A stretch of 64,000 nucleotides of DNA from positions 744,001 through 808,000 of the forward strand of contig NZ_BMRZ01000003.1 of the NCBI RefSeq assembly GCF_014648895.1. The letters run 5' to 3'. This document shows positions 37,353-47,777 of this stretch, one piece after another. A program made the position numbers and the translations under genes. The first letter of the stretch is position 1. Every line of letters begins with the position of its first letter. The notes under the pieces are model-generated. The model was not told the DNA's origin. It ran no database searches and saw only the letters and a program-made list of their open reading frames with translations. Source of the DNA: Streptomyces tanashiensis (GTDB lineage: Bacteria; Actinomycetota; Actinomycetes; Streptomycetales; Streptomycetaceae).

Positions 37353-39044
37353 GTGACAACGATCACCCCCCATTCCGGGAACCGGAAATCGAACTCCGGC
37401 GAGGCCCCGGGCTCTTTTGGCCCCGCACAGGGTGCGCCCGGTACGCTCACCGCCGTGCCACACGCTGATCAGTACCGAAACGCCCCACCCCGGCCGGAAC
37501 AGGCCCGCCCGACACCCCTGGGCGACCTGGCCGCGCAGCTCGGAGCCGACGCCCCCGGGACCGCCGAGATCTCGGGCATCACGCACGACTCGCGGGCCGT
37601 GCGCCCCGGTGACCTGTACGCGGCCCTGCCCGGCGCCCGCACCCACGGCGCCGACTTCGTCGCCCAGGCCGCCGGACTCGGCGCCGCCGCGATCCTCACC
37701 GACCCGGCGGGCGCCGAGCGCGCCGCCGCGACCGGCCTCCCGGTCCTCGTCGTGGAGAACCCGCGCGGCCGGATGGGCGAACTCGCCGCCGCGATCTACG
37801 GGCGCCCCGGCGAGGACCTCCTCCAGATCGGCATCACCGGCACCTCCGGCAAGACCACGACGGCGTACCTCGTGGAGGGGGGCCTGCGCGGCTCCGGGCG
37901 CCGGACCGGCCTCGTCGGCACCGTGGAGATGCGGATCGGCGACGAGCGGATCAAGTCCGAGCGGACCACCCCCGAGGCCACCGACCTCCAGGCGCTCTTC
38001 GCCGTCATGCGCGAGCGGGGCGTCGAGGCCGTCGCCATGGAGGTCTCCAGCCACGCCCTCGTGCTCGGCCGGGTCGACGGCTGCGTCTTCGACGTCGCCG
38101 TCTTCAACAACCTCAGCCCGGAGCACATGGAGTTCCACTCCGACATGGAGGACTACTTCCGGGCCAAGGCCGGGCTCTTCACGCCCGAGCGCAGCCGCCT
38201 GGGCGTGGTGAACCTCGACGACGCGTACGGCCGCAGGCTCGCCGCGGAGGCGACCGTCCCGGTCGTCACCTTCTCCGCCGAAGGCCGCGCCGAGGCCGAC
38301 TGGCGCGCCGAGGACCTCGTCCTCGGCTCCCACGACTCGACGTTCACCGCCGTCGGCCCCGAGGGCGAGCGGATCCCCGCCACCGCCCCGCTGCCCGGCC
38401 CGTTCAACGTCGCGAACACCCTCGCCGCGATCGCCACCCTCGCCGCCGCCGGCCTGGACCCGAAGGCCGCCGCCGAGGGCGTCGCCGCCGTCCCCGGCGT
38501 CCCGGGCCGCCTGGAGCGGGTCGACGCCGGCCAGCCGTACCTCGCGGTCGTCGACTACGCGCACAAGACGGACGCCGTCGAATCGGTCCTGCGCTCCCTG
38601 CGCGAGGTCACGGAGGGCCGGCTGCACGTCGTCATCGGCTGCGGCGGCGACCGGGACACCACCAAGCGCGGCCCGATGGGCGCCGCCGCCGCGCGGCTCG
38701 CCGACACCGCCGTGCTGACCTCCGACAACCCCCGCTCCGAGGACCCCCTGGTGATCCTCAGCGCGATGCTCGCCGGCGCCGCCGCGGTGCCGGCGGGGGA
38801 GCGGGGCGACGTCCTGGTCGAACCCGACCGGGCCGCCGCGATCGCCGCCGCCGTCTCCCGCGCGCGGCCCGGCGACACCGTCCTGGTCGCCGGCAAGGGC
38901 CACGAGCAGGGCCAGGAGATCGCCGGGGTCGTACGCCCCTTCGACGACCGTGAGGTCCTGCGCGCGGCGATCCTCGAACAGAACGCCCCGACCGCCCCGG
39001 CGGACGCAGGCGCCGAAGCCAGCCACGAGAACAGTCAGGGATGA
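37353..39044 (+). CDS. murE: UDP-MurNAc-L-Ala-D-Glu: diaminopimelate ligase
   Basis: This 563-residue Mur ligase has ATP-binding motif GITGTSGKTTTAY, EVSSHAL, FNNLSPEHMEFHSDMEDYF, NVANTLAAIA and the amino-acid-selecting loop SDNPRSEDP. DNPR is the known signature for diaminopimelate, not lysine; Streptomyces walls contain the LL isomer. The first 45 residues are variable and probably disordered, so a start further in (GTG at 37455, PHADQYR) cannot be excluded. GGGAG precedes the chosen GTG. It lies 16 bp after ftsI and 4 bp before murF. Confidence 0.95.
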   Translation: MTTITPHSGNRKSNSGEAPGSFGPAQGAPGTLTAVPHADQYRNAPPRPEQARPTPLGDLAAQLGADAPGTAEISGITHDSRAVRPGDLYAALPGARTHGADFVAQAAGLGAAAILTDPAGAERAAATGLPVLVVENPRGRMGELAAAIYGRPGEDLLQIGITGTSGKTTTAYLVEGGLRGSGRRTGLVGTVEMRIGDERIKSERTTPEATDLQALFAVMRERGVEAVAMEVSSHALVLGRVDGCVFDVAVFNNLSPEHMEFHSDMEDYFRAKAGLFTPERSRLGVVNLDDAYGRRLAAEATVPVVTFSAEGRAEADWRAEDLVLGSHDSTFTAVGPEGERIPATAPLPGPFNVANTLAAIATLAAAGLDPKAAAEGVAAVPGVPGRLERVDAGQPYLAVVDYAHKTDAVESVLRSLREVTEGRLHVVIGCGGDRDTTKRGPMGAAAARLADTAVLTSDNPRSEDPLVILSAMLAGAAAVPAGERGDVLVEPDRAAAIAAAVSRARPGDTVLVAGKGHEQGQEIAGVVRPFDDREVLRAAILEQNAPTAPADAGAEASHENSQG

Positions 39045-39048
39045 AGCA

Positions 39049-40473
39049 GTGATCGCCCTCTCCCTCGCCGAGATCGCCGAAATCGTCGGCGGGCAGGCGC
39101 ACGACATACCGGATCCGGCCGCCCGGGTCACCGGGCCCGTCGTCATCGACTCCCGCGAGGTGCGGGCCGGCAGCCTCTTCGCGGCCTTCGCCGGTGAGCA
39201 CGTCGACGGCCACGACTACGCGGAGCGCGCCGTCGCGGCGGGAGCGGTGGCCGTGCTCGCCGCCCGCCCCGTCGGCGTCCCCGCCCTCGTCGTGGACGAC
39301 GTCCAGAGCGCGCTGGGGGCCCTCGCCCGCGCGGTCGTGGAACGGCTCGGCACCGACGTCGTCGCCCTCACCGGATCGGCCGGCAAGACCTCCACCAAGG
39401 ACCTGATCGCCCAGGTCCTCGACAAGCACGCGCCCACCGTGTGGACGCCCGGCTCGCTCAACAACGAGATCGGCCTGCCGCTCACGGCGCTCCGCGCGAG
39501 CGACGAGACCCGGCACCTGGTCCTGGAGATGGGCGCCCGCGGCATCGGGCACATCCGCTACCTCACCGGCCTCACCCCGCCCCGTATCGGCCTCGTCCTC
39601 AACGTGGGCACCGCCCACATCGGCGAGTTCGGCGGCCGGGAGCAGATCGCCCAGGCGAAGGGCGAGCTCGTCGAGGCCCTGCCGTCCGCCGAGGAGGGCG
39701 GAATCGCGGTCCTCAACGCCGACGACCCGCTCGTCCGCGCGATGGCGAGCCGCACCAAGGCCCGCGTGACCCTGTTCGGCGAAGCGGACGAAGCGGCCGT
39801 ACGGGCCGAGAACGTCCACCTCACAGAGAACGGACAGCCTTCTTTCCGTCTTCACACACCCACCGGGTGCAGTGACGTGACCTTGCGCCTGTACGGTGAG
39901 CACCACGTGTCGAACGCGCTCGCAGCGGCCGCCGTCGCGCACGAGCTGGGCATGCCTGTCGAAGAGATCGCCACCGCGCTCTCCGAGGCGGGCACCCTGT
40001 CGCGCTGGCGCATGGAGGTCACCGAGCGTCCGGACGGCGTGACGATCGTCAACGACGCCTACAACGCGAACCCCGAGTCCATGCGAGCCGCCCTGCGCGC
40101 GCTCGCGGCCATGGGCAGGGCCGCACAGGCCCGAGGGGCTCGTACGTGGGCGGTGCTCGGCAAGATGGCCGAGCTCGGTGACGCATCGCTCGTCGAGCAC
40201 GACGCGGTCGGACGGCTCGCCGTCCGGCTCAACGTCAGCAAGCTCGTGGCGGTCGGGGACAGGGAAGCGTCCTGGCTGCAACTGGGCGCATATAACGAGG
40301 GTTCGTGGGGTGAGGAGTCGGTGCACGTGTCCGACGCGCAGGCGGCTGTCGACCTGTTGCGCAGTGAGCTGCGCCCGGGGGATGTCGTCCTTGTGAAGGC
40401 TTCCAGGTCGGTCGGTCTCGAAAAGGTCGCGCTGGCGCTCCTCGACACCGAGGGCGAGGTCACCGGCCGATGA
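39049..40473 (+). CDS. murF: UDP-MurNAc-tripeptide: D-Ala-D-Ala ligase
   Basis: The 474-residue enzyme adds D-Ala-D-Ala to the nucleotide tripeptide. Features: N-terminal [27 protein letters not shown] site [36 protein letters not shown], and [13 protein letters not shown]. The GTG 39049 gives the usual start [13 protein letters not shown]. Its stop codon overlaps the mraY ATG (ATGA). Confidence 0.95.
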   Translation: MIALSLAEIAEIVGGQAHDIPDPAARVTGPVVIDSREVRAGSLFAAFAGEHVDGHDYAERAVAAGAVAVLAARPVGVPALVVDDVQSALGALARAVVERLGTDVVALTGSAGKTSTKDLIAQVLDKHAPTVWTPGSLNNEIGLPLTALRASDETRHLVLEMGARGIGHIRYLTGLTPPRIGLVLNVGTAHIGEFGGREQIAQAKGELVEALPSAEEGGIAVLNADDPLVRAMASRTKARVTLFGEADEAAVRAENVHLTENGQPSFRLHTPTGCSDVTLRLYGEHHVSNALAAAAVAHELGMPVEEIATALSEAGTLSRWRMEVTERPDGVTIVNDAYNANPESMRAALRALAAMGRAAQARGARTWAVLGKMAELGDASLVEHDAVGRLAVRLNVSKLVAVGDREASWLQLGAYNEGSWGEESVHVSDAQAAVDLLRSELRPGDVVLVKASRSVGLEKVALALLDTEGEVTGR

Positions 40474-41540
40474 GGCAGATCCTCTTCGCGGGGGCCATCG
40501 GGCTCTTCCTGACCCTGATCGGCACGCCGCTGCTGATCAAGCTCCTTGCCCGCAAGGGGTACGGGCAGTTCATCCGGGACGACGGCCCGCGCGGTCACGC
40601 CGGGAAGAAGGGCACGCCCACCATGGGCGGCATCTCCTTCATCCTGGCCACGCTCATCGCGTACGCGCTGGCCAAGGTCATCACCGGTGAGGACCCGACG
40701 TACTCGGGCGTCCTGGTGCTGTTCCTCATGGCCGGCATGGGCCTGGTGGGCTTCCTCGACGACTACATCAAGATCGTCAAGCAGCGCTCGCTCGGCCTGC
40801 GGGCCAAGGCGAAGATGGCCGGCCAGCTGATCGTCGGCATCGCCTTCGCCGTGCTCTCGCTGCAGTTCGCGGACCTGCGGGGGCTCACCCCCGCCTCCAC
40901 GAAGCTCTCCTTCATCACGGACTTCGGCTGGGCGATCGGCCCGGTGCTCTTCGTGGTCTGGGCGCTCTTCATGATCCTGGCCATGTCCAACGGCGTGAAC
41001 CTGACGGACGGTCTGGACGGTCTGGCCACCGGCGCCTCGGTGATGGTCTTCGGCGCCTACACCTTCATCGGGCTCTGGCAGTTCCAGGAGTCCTGTGCCA
41101 ACGCGGTGACGCTGACCAACCCCAACGCCTGTTTCGAGGTCCGCGATCCGCTCGACCTCGCGGTCGTCGCCTCCGCGCTGATGGGCGCCTGTTTCGGCTT
41201 CCTCTGGTGGAACACCTCGCCCGCCAAGATCTTCATGGGTGACACCGGCTCGCTCGCCCTCGGCGGCGCCCTCGCCGGTCTCGCCATCTGCTCCCGTACG
41301 GAGCTCCTGCTGGCCCTGCTCGGCGGCCTGTTCGTGCTGATCACGATGTCCGTGGTCATCCAGGTCGGCTCGTTCAAGATGACCGGCAAGCGCGTCTTCC
41401 GGATGGCCCCCCTCCAGCACCACTTCGAACTCAAGGGGTGGTCCGAGGTCCTGGTCGTCGTCCGGTTCTGGATCATCCAGGGCATGTGCGTGATCGTGGG
41501 CCTGGGCCTCTTCTACGCGGGATGGGCATCGGAAAAGTGA
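40470..41540 (+). CDS. mraY: Phospho-N-acetylmuramoyl-pentapeptide transferase
   Basis: The 356-residue polytopic membrane enzyme (about ten helices) makes lipid I from UDP-MurNAc-pentapeptide and undecaprenyl phosphate. Family signatures are [42 protein letters not shown] and [14 protein letters not shown]. The start overlaps murF and the stop overlaps the murD GTG, so expression is coupled. Confidence 0.96.
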   Translation: MRQILFAGAIGLFLTLIGTPLLIKLLARKGYGQFIRDDGPRGHAGKKGTPTMGGISFILATLIAYALAKVITGEDPTYSGVLVLFLMAGMGLVGFLDDYIKIVKQRSLGLRAKAKMAGQLIVGIAFAVLSLQFADLRGLTPASTKLSFITDFGWAIGPVLFVVWALFMILAMSNGVNLTDGLDGLATGASVMVFGAYTFIGLWQFQESCANAVTLTNPNACFEVRDPLDLAVVASALMGACFGFLWWNTSPAKIFMGDTGSLALGGALAGLAICSRTELLLALLGGLFVLITMSVVIQVGSFKMTGKRVFRMAPLQHHFELKGWSEVLVVVRFWIIQGMCVIVGLGLFYAGWASEK

Positions 41541-42961
41541 CAGAACAGCTCGACTGGAACGGCAAGAAGGTCACCGTCGCGGGACTCGGGGTCTCCGGCA
41601 TCCCGGCCGCCCGCGCCCTGCACGCCCGCGGCGCGCTCGTGACCGTCGTCAACGACGGCGACGACGAGCGTTCCCGGGCGCAGGCCGCCGAGCTGGAGGC
41701 GGAGGGCATCACCGTCCGCCTCGGCGACGGGGCGACGCTGCCGACCGGCACCGAGCTGATCGTCACCACCCCCGGCTGGCGGCCCGACAAGCCCCTCTTC
41801 GCGGCCGCCGCCGAGGCGGGCGTGGAGGTCTGGGGCGACGTCGAGCTGGCCTGGCGGCTGCGCGGGCCCGGGGCGGCCCCGTGGCTCGCGGTCACCGGCA
41901 CCAACGGCAAGACCACGACCGTGCGGATGCTCGCCTCGATCCTGGAGGCGGCCGGTCTGCGGACCGCCGCCGTCGGGAACATCGGCGTCTCGCTCCTCGA
42001 CGCCGTCCTCGGCGAGGAGGAGTACGACGTGCTCGCCGTCGAGCTCTCCAGCTACCAGCTGCACTGGGCGCCGTCCGTCCGCGCCCACTCGGCCGCCGTG
42101 CTCAACCTGGCGCCCGACCACCTCGACTGGCACGGCTCCATGGAGGCGTACGCCGCCGACAAGGGCCGCATCTACGAGGGCAACCAGGTCGCCTGCGTCT
42201 ACAACGTGGCCGACAAGGTGACCGAGGACCTGGTGCGCGAGGCCGACGTCGAGGAGGGCTGCCGCGCCATCGGCTTCACCCTCGGCACCCCCGGCCCCTC
42301 CCAGCTCGGCGTCGTCGAGGGCATCCTCGTCGACCGGGCCTTCGTCGAGAACCGGCAGAAGAACGCCCAGGAGCTGGCCGAGGTCGCCGACGTCCAGCCC
42401 CCGGCCCCGCACAACATCGCCAACGCCCTCGCCGCCGCCGCCCTCGCGCGGGCCTTCGGCGTCGAGGCGAAGGCCGTACGGGACGGCCTCAAGGCCTTCC
42501 GGCCCGACCCGCACCGCATCGAACTGGTCGAGGAGGTCCAGGGGGTCACGTACGTCGACGACTCCAAGGCCACCAACACCCACGCCGCGGAAGCCTCGTT
42601 GGCCGCCTACGACCCGATCGTCTGGATCGCCGGCGGCCTCGCCAAGGGCGCGACCTTCGACGAGCTCGTCCAGCGGTCGGCGAAGCACCTGCGCGGAGCC
42701 GTCCTGATCGGCGCCGACCGCGCCCTGATCCGCGAAGCCCTGGCGCGACACGCCCCGGAGGTCCCGGTGGTGGACCTCGACCGGACCGACACTGGGGCGA
42801 TGTCCGAGGCGGTCCGCGAGGCGGCCCGGCTCGCCCGCCCGGGGGACACGGTCCTGCTCGCCCCGGCCTGCGCCTCGATGGACATGTTCACCAACTACAA
42901 CAAGCGGGGCGAGGCCTTCGCGGACGCCGTCCGCGCCCTCGCCGCCACCGGGGACGCCTGA
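41537..42961 (+). CDS. murD: UDP-MurNAc-L-Ala: D-Glu ligase
   Basis: The 474-residue Mur ligase has the N-terminal Rossmann segment [20 protein letters not shown] motif [43 protein letters not shown] and [23 protein letters not shown] 41537 overlaps the mraY stop (GTGA); ATG 41522 would add five residues. It is followed 55 bp later by ftsW. Confidence 0.95.
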   Translation: MTEQLDWNGKKVTVAGLGVSGIPAARALHARGALVTVVNDGDDERSRAQAAELEAEGITVRLGDGATLPTGTELIVTTPGWRPDKPLFAAAAEAGVEVWGDVELAWRLRGPGAAPWLAVTGTNGKTTTVRMLASILEAAGLRTAAVGNIGVSLLDAVLGEEEYDVLAVELSSYQLHWAPSVRAHSAAVLNLAPDHLDWHGSMEAYAADKGRIYEGNQVACVYNVADKVTEDLVREADVEEGCRAIGFTLGTPGPSQLGVVEGILVDRAFVENRQKNAQELAEVADVQPPAPHNIANALAAAALARAFGVEAKAVRDGLKAFRPDPHRIELVEEVQGVTYVDDSKATNTHAAEASLAAYDPIVWIAGGLAKGATFDELVQRSAKHLRGAVLIGADRALIREALARHAPEVPVVDLDRTDTGAMSEAVREAARLARPGDTVLLAPACASMDMFTNYNKRGEAFADAVRALAATGDA

Positions 42962-43016
42962 CCCGACCAGCGGGAGGGTCCGGCCGGACCGGGCACGACT
43001 GGAGGGGACAGCGACC

Positions 43017-44357
43017 ATGCCGAGCAAGATCGCCGGGACGCGCCGGCCTTCCGCCGTACGCGGCGGAGGGCGGGCCTCCGCGACCCCGCGGCGTGGGCGC
43101 GGCGGAGGCGTACGGGGGCTGTACGAGCGGGTCCGCAAGGCCTGGGACCGGCCCCTCACGGCGTACTACGTGATCATCGGCGCGGGCCTGCTCATCACCA
43201 CGCTCGGCCTGGTGATGGTCTACTCCGCCTCGATGATCACGGCGCTCCGCTACGACCTGGTGCCCTCCTACTTCTTCCGGAAGCAGTTCTTCGCCGCGCT
43301 CCTGGGCACCGGACTGCTCCTGGTCGCCTCACGGATGCCGGTCAAGCTGCACCGGGCGCTCGCCTACCCGATCCTGGCCGGCGCGGTCTTCCTGATGGTC
43401 CTCGTGCAGATCCCCGGGATAGGGCACGCGGTCAACGGCAACCAGAACTGGATCTCGCTCGGCGGCCCCTTCCAGCTCCAGCCCAGCGAGTTCGGCAAGC
43501 TGGGGCTGATCCTGTGGGGGGCCGATCTGCTCGCCCGCAAGCAGGACATGCGGCTTCTGACCCAGTGGAAGCACATGCTGGTGCCGCTGGTCCCCGGAGC
43601 GTTCATGCTCCTCGGACTGATCATGCTCGGCGGCGACATGGGCACCTCGATCATCCTCGCGGCCATCCTCTTCGGCCTGCTCTGGACGGCCGGAGCGCCC
43701 ACCCGGCTCTTCGTCGGCGTGCTCGCGGTGGCCGGTGCGATCGGTGTGCTGCTCATCAAGACGAGTTCGAACCGGATGAAGCGCTTCGACTGCATCGGCG
43801 CGACCGATCCCGGTGGCGAGGGAGCCCCCTGCCTGCAGGCCGCGCACGGAATCTATGCTCTGGCCTCGGGCGGATGGTTCGGTTCCGGACTCGGTGCGAG
43901 CGTCGAGAAATGGGGCCAACTGCCTGAAGCGCACACCGACTTCATCTTCGCGGTCACCGGTGAGGAACTGGGTCTCGCGGGGACGCTGTCGGTACTCGCC
44001 CTGTTCGCGGCTCTAGGCTATGCGGGTATCCGCGTGGCCGGAGGCACGGAGGACCCCTTCGTGAGGTTCGCCGCGGGAGGTGTGACCACCTGGATCACGG
44101 CTCAGGCCGTGATCAACATCGGTGCGGTGCTCGGCCTGCTGCCGATCGCCGGTGTCCCGCTCCCGCTGTTCTCCTACGGAGGGTCGGCCCTGCTGCCGAC
44201 CATGTTCGCCGTCGGGCTCCTCATCGCCTTCGCGCGACAGGAACCCGCCGCGAAAGCGGCCCTGGCCATGCGCCGCCCCGGCTGGGGCAAGCGGGTCGGG
44301 AAGAGATGGAAGTCGATGCGACGGCGCGTCAAGAAGCGCCCGTCCGGAGAGCGGTGA
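43017..44357 (+). CDS. ftsW: Septal SEDS glycosyltransferase FtsW
   Basis: The 446-residue protein has ten predicted helices after a basic, Arg/Gly-rich N-terminal extension of about 45 residues. SEDS motifs include NQNWISLGGPFQLQPSEFGKL, the essential Asp region GGDMGTSI, EAHTDFIFAVTGEELG and PLFSYGGSALL. It polymerises septal glycan together with FtsI. TGGAGGGG gives a strong ribosome site. The C-terminus is very basic (KRWKSMRRRVKKR). Confidence 0.95.
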   Translation: MPSKIAGTRRPSAVRGGGRASATPRRGRGGGVRGLYERVRKAWDRPLTAYYVIIGAGLLITTLGLVMVYSASMITALRYDLVPSYFFRKQFFAALLGTGLLLVASRMPVKLHRALAYPILAGAVFLMVLVQIPGIGHAVNGNQNWISLGGPFQLQPSEFGKLGLILWGADLLARKQDMRLLTQWKHMLVPLVPGAFMLLGLIMLGGDMGTSIILAAILFGLLWTAGAPTRLFVGVLAVAGAIGVLLIKTSSNRMKRFDCIGATDPGGEGAPCLQAAHGIYALASGGWFGSGLGASVEKWGQLPEAHTDFIFAVTGEELGLAGTLSVLALFAALGYAGIRVAGGTEDPFVRFAAGGVTTWITAQAVINIGAVLGLLPIAGVPLPLFSYGGSALLPTMFAVGLLIAFARQEPAAKAALAMRRPGWGKRVGKRWKSMRRRVKKRPSGER

Positions 44358-44363
44358 ATTTCG

Positions 44364-45458
44364 GTGCATGTCGTACTCGCCGGTGGGGGGACCGCCGGCC
44401 ACATCGAGCCCGCGCTCGCCCTCGCGGACGCCCTGCGCAGGCAGGACCCCAGCGTGGGGATCACGGCGCTCGGCACGGAGAAGGGTCTGGAGACCCGGCT
44501 CGTGCCCGAGCGGGGCTACGAGTTGGCGCTCATCCCCGCCGTACCGCTGCCCCGCAAGCCCACCCCCGAGCTGATCACCGTCCCCGGGCGGCTGCGCGGC
44601 ACGATCAAGGCGGCCGAGCAGGTCCTGGAGCGCACCAAGGCGGACTGCGTGGTCGGCTTCGGCGGCTACGTGGCCCTGCCGGGCTATCTGGCGGCCAAGC
44701 GCCTCGGGGTGCCCATCGTGGTCCACGAGGCCAACGCCCGGCCCGGCCTGGCCAACAAGATCGGTTCGCGGTACGCGGCCGGGGTCGCCGTCGCCACCCC
44801 GGACAGCAAGCTCCGCAACGCCCGTTACATCGGCATCCCGCTGCGGCACACCATCGCGACCCTCGACCGGGCGCGCGTACGGCCCGAGGCGCGCGCCGCC
44901 TTCGGCCTGGACCCGAACCTGCCCACGCTGCTCGTCTCCGGCGGCTCGCAGGGCGCCCGGCGGCTCAACGAGGTGATCCAGCAGATCGCCCCGGTGCTCC
45001 AGCGCTCCGGCATCCAGATCCTGCACGCGGTCGGCCCGAAGAACGAGATGCCGCGGGTCGACAACATGCCCGGTATGCCGCCGTACGTGCCGGTACCGTA
45101 CGTGGACCGGATGGATCTCGCGTACGCCGCGGCCGACATGATGCTCTGCCGCGCGGGCGCGATGACCGTCGCCGAGCTCTCCGCCGTCGGGCTGCCCGCC
45201 GCGTACGTCCCGCTGCCCATCGGCAACGGCGAACAGCGGCTCAACGCCCAGCCGGTGGTCAAGGCCGGCGGTGGACTCCTCGTCGACGACGCGGAGCTGA
45301 CGCCGCAGTGGGTGCAGGGCAACGTCCTGCCCGTACTGGCCGATCCGCACCGGTTGTACGAGATGTCCCGTGCCGCCGCCGAGTTCGGCCGCCGGGACGC
45401 CGACGACCTGCTCGTCGGCATGGTGTACGAGGCCATCGCCGCCCGCCGGCAGGCGTAG
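44364..45458 (+). CDS. murG: Lipid II synthase (UDP-GlcNAc transferase MurG)
   Basis: The 364-residue peripheral glycosyltransferase adds GlcNAc to lipid I. Visible motifs are LAGGGTAGHIEPALALAD, GFGGYVALPGYLAAK, VHEANARPGLANK, LLVSGGSQGARRLNEV and CRAGAMTVAELSAVGLPAAYVPLP with the donor-binding NGEQRLNA. It begins 6 bp after ftsW. Confidence 0.96.
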   Translation: MHVVLAGGGTAGHIEPALALADALRRQDPSVGITALGTEKGLETRLVPERGYELALIPAVPLPRKPTPELITVPGRLRGTIKAAEQVLERTKADCVVGFGGYVALPGYLAAKRLGVPIVVHEANARPGLANKIGSRYAAGVAVATPDSKLRNARYIGIPLRHTIATLDRARVRPEARAAFGLDPNLPTLLVSGGSQGARRLNEVIQQIAPVLQRSGIQILHAVGPKNEMPRVDNMPGMPPYVPVPYVDRMDLAYAAADMMLCRAGAMTVAELSAVGLPAAYVPLPIGNGEQRLNAQPVVKAGGGLLVDDAELTPQWVQGNVLPVLADPHRLYEMSRAAAEFGRRDADDLLVGMVYEAIAARRQA

Positions 45459-45480
45459 CGGGGGACTAGGGAGACGCCAG

Positions 45481-46284
45481 GTGGCAGCCGGACCGACGAC
45501 CGCGGAGAAGAGCGGTGCCAGAAAGCCGAAGGGGTCGTCGGAGCGGTCGTCCGGCACCGGCACCCGGAACCCCCGGTTCCGGGTGCCCGCCCCCCGGCTC
45601 CTCCTCGTGGTGCTCGGCCTCGTCGCGCTCGTCGCCGGCGGGGTCTGGGCGCTCTACGGATCGACCTGGTTCCGTGTGGAACGTGTGAAGACTTCCGGCA
45701 CCCGGGTCCTGACACCGGCCGAGGTCGAGGCGGTCGCGGCCGTCCCGATGGGCGCCCCGCTCGTCACCGTCGACACCGACGCGATCGAGGCCCGGCTCCG
45801 GCGGGGGCTCCCGCGGATCGAGTCGATCGACGTCGTGCGGTCATGGCCGCACGGAATCGGGCTGAAAGTGACGGAACGGAAGCCCGTTCTCCTTGTCGAA
45901 AAGGGTGGAAAATTCACTGAAGTGGACTCGACGGGACTGCGGTTCGCCACCGTCGACACCGCGCCCCGCGGCGTCCCCCTGCTCGCCCTCGACAGCGCCT
46001 CCTCACCGAGCCTCCGCCGCTTCGACGCGGACCGGCTGCTCCAGGAGGCGGTGCGCGTCCGGGGTGAACTCCCGGCGGAAATCGCCCGGGACACTCGTGT
46101 CGTGCGCGTCACCTCGTACGACTCCGTCACTCTGGAGCTGACCAGGGGCCGAACGGTCTTCTGGGGCAGTGGTGAGCACGGCCCGGTCAAGGCCCGGGTG
46201 CTGACCGCCCTCATGAAGGCCACTCCCAAAGCGGGGCACTTCGACGTAAGTGCCCCCACGGCCCCCGCCTCGTCCGGAAGTTGA
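45481..46284 (+). CDS. ftsQ: Cell division protein FtsQ
   Basis: The 267-residue bitopic protein has a 50-residue basic cytoplasmic tail, one membrane helix (LLLVVLGLVALVAGGVWALYG), the POTRA domain (WFRVERVKTSGTRVLTPAEVEAVAAVPMGAPLVTVDTDAIEARLRR in pieces) and the FtsQ beta domain. It links early and late divisome proteins. AGGGAGA precedes the GTG. The earlier frame is the end of murG read in another phase. Confidence 0.93.
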   Translation: MAAGPTTAEKSGARKPKGSSERSSGTGTRNPRFRVPAPRLLLVVLGLVALVAGGVWALYGSTWFRVERVKTSGTRVLTPAEVEAVAAVPMGAPLVTVDTDAIEARLRRGLPRIESIDVVRSWPHGIGLKVTERKPVLLVEKGGKFTEVDSTGLRFATVDTAPRGVPLLALDSASSPSLRRFDADRLLQEAVRVRGELPAEIARDTRVVRVTSYDSVTLELTRGRTVFWGSGEHGPVKARVLTALMKATPKAGHFDVSAPTAPASSGS

Positions 46285-46562
46285 CGGGCATCTCCGCTGG
46301 CCAGCACCCTGGTTGGCCAGCGCTACGGGTGATCACATAGGGTGAAAAGAAAAACGGGAGGTTCGGCGTGTTCGTTGAACGTGCGCCACTTGTCGACTTA
46401 GTGTCCTGTTCGGAAGAGTCCAGCGAACAGAGACACTGGTAACCCTAAACTTCAACGTTAGGGTTTGGGTCGGCGTTTCGGACCGTCCCAATCGGCATCC
46501 GTCGGAGCGGCGCGACCAACCGCGCAGCGACGACACGTAACTCGAGGCGAGAGGCCTTCGAC
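46285..46562 (+). promoter_or_regulatory. ftsZ upstream regulatory region
   Basis: The 278-bp gap contains, in order: an 8-bp hairpin GCTGGCCA/TGGCCAGC (46296-46321, possible ftsQ terminator); a promoter-like pair TTGAAC (46375-46380) and TAGTGT (46399-46404), 18 bp apart; GTGTC (46401-46405) and GACAC (46432-46436), the pentamer reported for the sporulation regulator WhiA, in both orientations; and a perfect 8-bp hairpin AACCCTAA/TTAGGGTT (46441-46465). In Streptomyces ftsZ is known to have several promoters, one raised during sporulation. GAGGCGAGAGG precedes the start codon. Confidence 0.65.
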
Positions 46563-47777
46563 GTGGCAGCACCGCAGAACTACCTCGCAGTCATCAAGGT
46601 CATCGGTGTCGGCGGCGGTGGTGTCAATGCCATCAACCGAATGATCGAGGTCGGTCTCAAGGGCGTCGAGTTCATCGCGATCAACACCGACGCGCAAGCG
46701 CTGTTGATGAGCGACGCCGACGTCAAGCTCGACGTCGGCCGTGAACTCACCCGCGGCCTCGGGGCCGGGGCCAACCCGGCCGTCGGTCGCAAGGCGGCAG
46801 AGGACCACCGTGAGGAGATCGAGGAGGTCCTCAAGGGGGCCGACATGGTCTTCGTCACCGCCGGCGAAGGCGGCGGCACCGGCACCGGCGGCGCGCCCGT
46901 CGTCGCCAACATCGCGCGCTCGCTCGGCGCCCTGACGATCGGTGTGGTCACCCGGCCGTTCACCTTCGAGGGCCGCCGTCGCGCCAACCAGGCGGAGGAC
47001 GGCATCGCCGAGCTCCGCGAAGAGGTCGACACCCTCATCGTCATCCCGAACGACCGGCTGCTGTCGATCTCGGACCGCCAGGTCTCCGTGCTCGACGCCT
47101 TCAAGTCGGCCGACCAGGTCCTCCTGAGCGGTGTCCAGGGCATCACCGACCTCATCACCACCCCGGGTCTGATCAACCTCGACTTCGCCGACGTCAAGTC
47201 GGTCATGTCCGAGGCCGGTTCGGCGCTCATGGGCATCGGCTCCGCCCGCGGCGACGACCGCGCGGTGGCGGCGGCCGAGATGGCGATCTCCTCGCCGCTC
47301 CTGGAGGCCTCCATCGACGGCGCCCGCGGCGTGCTGCTCTCCATCTCCGGCGGCAGCGACCTCGGTCTCTTCGAGATCAACGAGGCCGCGCAGCTGGTCA
47401 GCGAGGCGGCCCACCCCGAGGCCAACATCATCTTCGGCGCCGTCATCGACGACGCCCTCGGCGACGAGGTCCGGGTCACCGTCATCGCGGCCGGCTTCGA
47501 CGGCGGTCAGCCGCCGGCCCGCCGGGACAACATCATCGGCTCGGTCTCGGCCAAGCGCGAGGAGCCGGCCCCGGCGCCCCGCGTCACCGAGACGTCCCGC
47601 CCGCTGGGCGGCCTCGGCACGGTCGCCCCGCGCGAGGAGCCGGTGTCGATCCCGGTCGAGCCCGCCCCGGTCGTCAACGAGACCCCGCTGACGCCCGCCC
47701 CGCCGGTCGTCCCCCCGGCCCGTCCGTACGCGGACAGCCAGGCCGAGGAGCTGGACGTCCCGGACTTCCTGAAGTGA
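46563..47777 (+). CDS. ftsZ: Cell division GTPase FtsZ
   Basis: The 404-residue tubulin homologue has [12 protein letters not shown], the GTP signature [14 protein letters not shown]7 loop region [15 protein letters not shown] and a Pro/Glu-rich linker ending in the conserved C-terminal peptide ([10 protein letters not shown]) that binds SepF and other partners. It forms the septal Z ring, and in Streptomyces the ladders of sporulation septa. Start is GTG; the stop overlaps the next gene (GTGA). Confidence 0.97.
   Translation: MAAPQNYLAVIKVIGVGGGGVNAINRMIEVGLKGVEFIAINTDAQALLMSDADVKLDVGRELTRGLGAGANPAVGRKAAEDHREEIEEVLKGADMVFVTAGEGGGTGTGGAPVVANIARSLGALTIGVVTRPFTFEGRRRANQAEDGIAELREEVDTLIVIPNDRLLSISDRQVSVLDAFKSADQVLLSGVQGITDLITTPGLINLDFADVKSVMSEAGSALMGIGSARGDDRAVAAAEMAISSPLLEASIDGARGVLLSISGGSDLGLFEINEAAQLVSEAAHPEANIIFGAVIDDALGDEVRVTVIAAGFDGGQPPARRDNIIGSVSAKREEPAPAPRVTETSRPLGGLGTVAPREEPVSIPVEPAPVVNETPLTPAPPVVPPARPYADSQAEELDVPDFLK

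Noticed and set aside
37353..37454. murE beginning about 34 codons later
   Set aside because: A later GTG exists, but the annotated GTG has the better ribosome site (GGGAG) and lies 16 bp after ftsI. Kept as an alternative only.
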